Assembly (NCBI RefSeq): GCF_035083965.1 | Contig: NC_089736.1 | Coordinates: 3,767,001-3,831,000, forward strand | Length of the DNA: 64,000 nucleotides | Direction: 5' to 3' | Origin: Branchiostoma lanceolatum | Lineage: Eukaryota; Chordata; Leptocardii; Amphioxiformes; Branchiostomatidae | Shown here: positions 62,761-64,000 of the stretch, piece after piece | How positions within the stretch are numbered: position 1 is the stretch's first letter | How the letters are laid out: each line of letters starts with the position of its first letter | Notes under the pieces: model-generated | Told to the model about the DNA's origin: nothing | The model's input: only the letters and a program-made list of their open reading frames with translations | Database searches by the model: none | Program-made: the position numbers and the translations under genes

Positions 62761-62919
62761 GGTTTTTCCTGGCTATACTGGCAGTGCATCACGTGGATTG
62801 CTCCCCCTGCAAGCCGTCTGTTGATCAAGTGTGTTCATGTAAGGATGGACTCCTAAGCAGCAGTGAGACATGTACTGTGTGTGCATGCTCGCAGGATGGG
62901 AACTACGGGAAATGCAAGA
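62761..62919 (+). CDS. Cysteine-rich exon of a secreted protein (partial gene)
   Basis: The exon follows a long pyrimidine tract ending TTCTTCAG and ends at a good donor (AAGA/GTGAGT). It encodes a hydrophobic stretch (GFFLAILAVHHVDC), probably the end of a signal peptide begun in an upstream exon, then eight further cysteines in the order CxxC, CxC, CxxCxC, C. The segment CKDGLLSSSETCTVCACSQD then GNYGKC has the C-x10-C-x2-C-x-C-x8-C spacing of pacifastin or the first half of a von Willebrand C domain; the final cysteine would lie in the next exon. The remaining 1 kb to the right edge shows only SINEs, so both neighbouring exons are unplaced. Confidence 0.55.
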
Positions 62920-62974
62920 GTGAGTCTCTGCCTGACTTTTCTTCATTGGGTTGACAATACACTATAATTTTGAA

Positions 62975-63440
62975 TGTGTGGTGTCAGTGTGGCTTAATGA
63001 TTAGAGTGTTGGATTCCGGTCAGAACCAAAAGGCTACAGGTTTGATACGTACTCTGACATGCTACAATGTTGTGCCCTGTCCTTCCTACCATGACAGTGG
63101 AGTGACCCGCACCAAGCTACCCTGGGAGTCCAGACACCGTATATCGGCGCGCCACCGAGCACCGCACGCATGCCCAAGCTTTCCCGGCCCACCCTCCCGC
63201 TGCCCCCCGAAGACCGACCCCGCCCCAATCTCTCCTGTAAACCCAAACTCTGCTAGTCGATATACGGGTCTGGAGACGGGGCTCTTGTGGTCAGTTTCTA
63301 GCACAGATTCTGTGCTAGAACGTTCTTCGCGCTATTGGCCTGCCGGTACTCTATCCCCGCACAGCTTGGGTTTACAGCGGAGATTGGGGCGGGGTTGTTC
63401 TTCGGGGGTAGCACCAAGCTAATCTTTTTCAAGTGTGCTG
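62975..63440 (+). repeat. tRNA-derived SINE interrupted by an insertion of about 300 bp
   Basis: The head has A-box-like TGGCTTAATGATTAGAGTG and B-box-like CTACAGGTTTGATACGTAC. The sequence GCACCAAGCTA occurs at 63108-63118 and again at 63411-63421, flanking a GC-rich insert. Inside the insert, CCGAAGACCGACCCCGCCCC is inverted as GGGGCGGGGTTGTTCTTCGG. Confidence 0.55.
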
Positions 63441-63588
63441 AAAAACACATACAGATTTGGTGTGCCAACTAACTTCCAACATCTGCACTTTTGCCACCAA
63501 GAACGGAATTCATTTTTCTTTTACACTATAGATTAATTGTTTTGGTCTAAAACTTCCATTGCAGAATGAATTGTTGGAGTATGCCGCT

Positions 63589-63903
63589 CTCTCTTTCTCT
63601 CTCTCTCCAATTTTACGTCTTTTGTTTCCCATCATATGGGGGTTGCACGTGCTTGCACATGGGAGCCCCAGAACTCCTCATCAAGTGCAAGTCTTTTTTG
63701 TAGCAAGAGTTTTTACGGCTGGATGCCCTTCCTAACGCCAACCCAAACCATACTGTTGGGCTTAGGACATGGGAAATATGTGGCTTTCCTAAGGACACAA
63801 CGTCTAGGTGCACGTCCGGACATGTCGGGGTAATCCACTGGGGATTGAACCTAGGTCTCATTGGTTCATAGCTGGATGCTCTGCCACTATGCCACACAGA
63901 CGC
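63589..63903 (-). repeat. tRNA-derived SINE with (GA)n tail
   Basis: Minus strand: TGTGTGGCATAGTGGCAGAG (A-box), GACCTAGGTTCAATCCCC (B-box), then a 210 bp body and a (GA)n tail at 63589-63607. Too diverged from a folded tRNA to be a functional gene. Confidence 0.7.
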
Positions 63904-64000
63904 CAATTGTACATTATCTCTTTCAAAGTGTCCTTCGCATTTCAGTGATAGCTACATGCCTTAGCAACCTGTCAAGGTTTATGCTAATCTACAGTGACAA

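Noticed and set aside
63826-63903. Possible tRNA gene
   Set aside because: A and B boxes are present but stems do not pair well, and the sequence continues into a SINE body with a (GA)n tail. The same applies at 45745, 52270, 56510 and 57655.

Overview
The window looks like nuclear DNA of a lancelet (amphioxus, Branchiostoma). Genes are split by spliceosomal GT-AG introns. The proteins are chordate-type single orthologues of gene families that are multiplied in vertebrates, introns are moderate in size, and the space between genes is full of tRNA-derived SINEs, MITEs and small inverted repeats. The organism call is inferred from protein similarity and genome style; no database was searched.

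Layout. (1) 529-17629, minus strand: SETD2, the H3K36 trimethyltransferase. Seventeen coding exons join in one frame for 1,990 codons, covering the N-terminus, an RS-rich disordered region, AWS-SET-postSET and the conserved C-terminal linker. The WW and SRI exons lie beyond position 1. (2) 17630-20423: head-to-head intergenic region with both promoters. (3) 20424-40154, plus strand: a complete three-exon Frizzled of the FZD1/2/7 class, 561 aa, with a 17 kb first intron full of dispersed repeats. (4) 40155-45120: Frizzled 3' region and a cluster of MITEs and tandem duplications. (5) 45121-47100, minus strand: LIPT2, mitochondrial octanoyltransferase, four exons, 243 aa. (6) 48109-50102 and 51630-54089, plus strand: two tandem SSAT-family acetyltransferases (SAT1/SAT2-like), five exons each with matching intron phases. 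(7) 54090-56736: a 5'-truncated LINE remnant, SINEs and microsatellites. (8) 56737-58459, plus strand: an unrecognised small secreted protein of about 121 aa. (9) 58460-62760: repeats with nothing clearly coding. (10) 62761-62919, plus strand: a cysteine-rich exon of another secreted protein that continues past the window.

The genes do not form a pathway: they are chromatin (SETD2), Wnt reception (Frizzled), mitochondrial lipoylation (LIPT2) and polyamine or [10 protein letters not shown] acetylation (SAT pair). The most striking recurring signal is local duplication of short segments spanning a splice site plus part of an exon. It occurs in three neighbouring genes: Frizzled exon 2 (at least two decayed copies upstream), LIPT2 exon 3 (a decayed copy of its 3' end) and SETD2 exon 14 (a duplicated 3' splice site that could form a frameshifting pseudoexon). 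Two long hairpins (19291-19397 and 29947-30045) resemble small-RNA precursors or very short MITEs, and a near-perfect 387 bp palindrome sits at 81-467.
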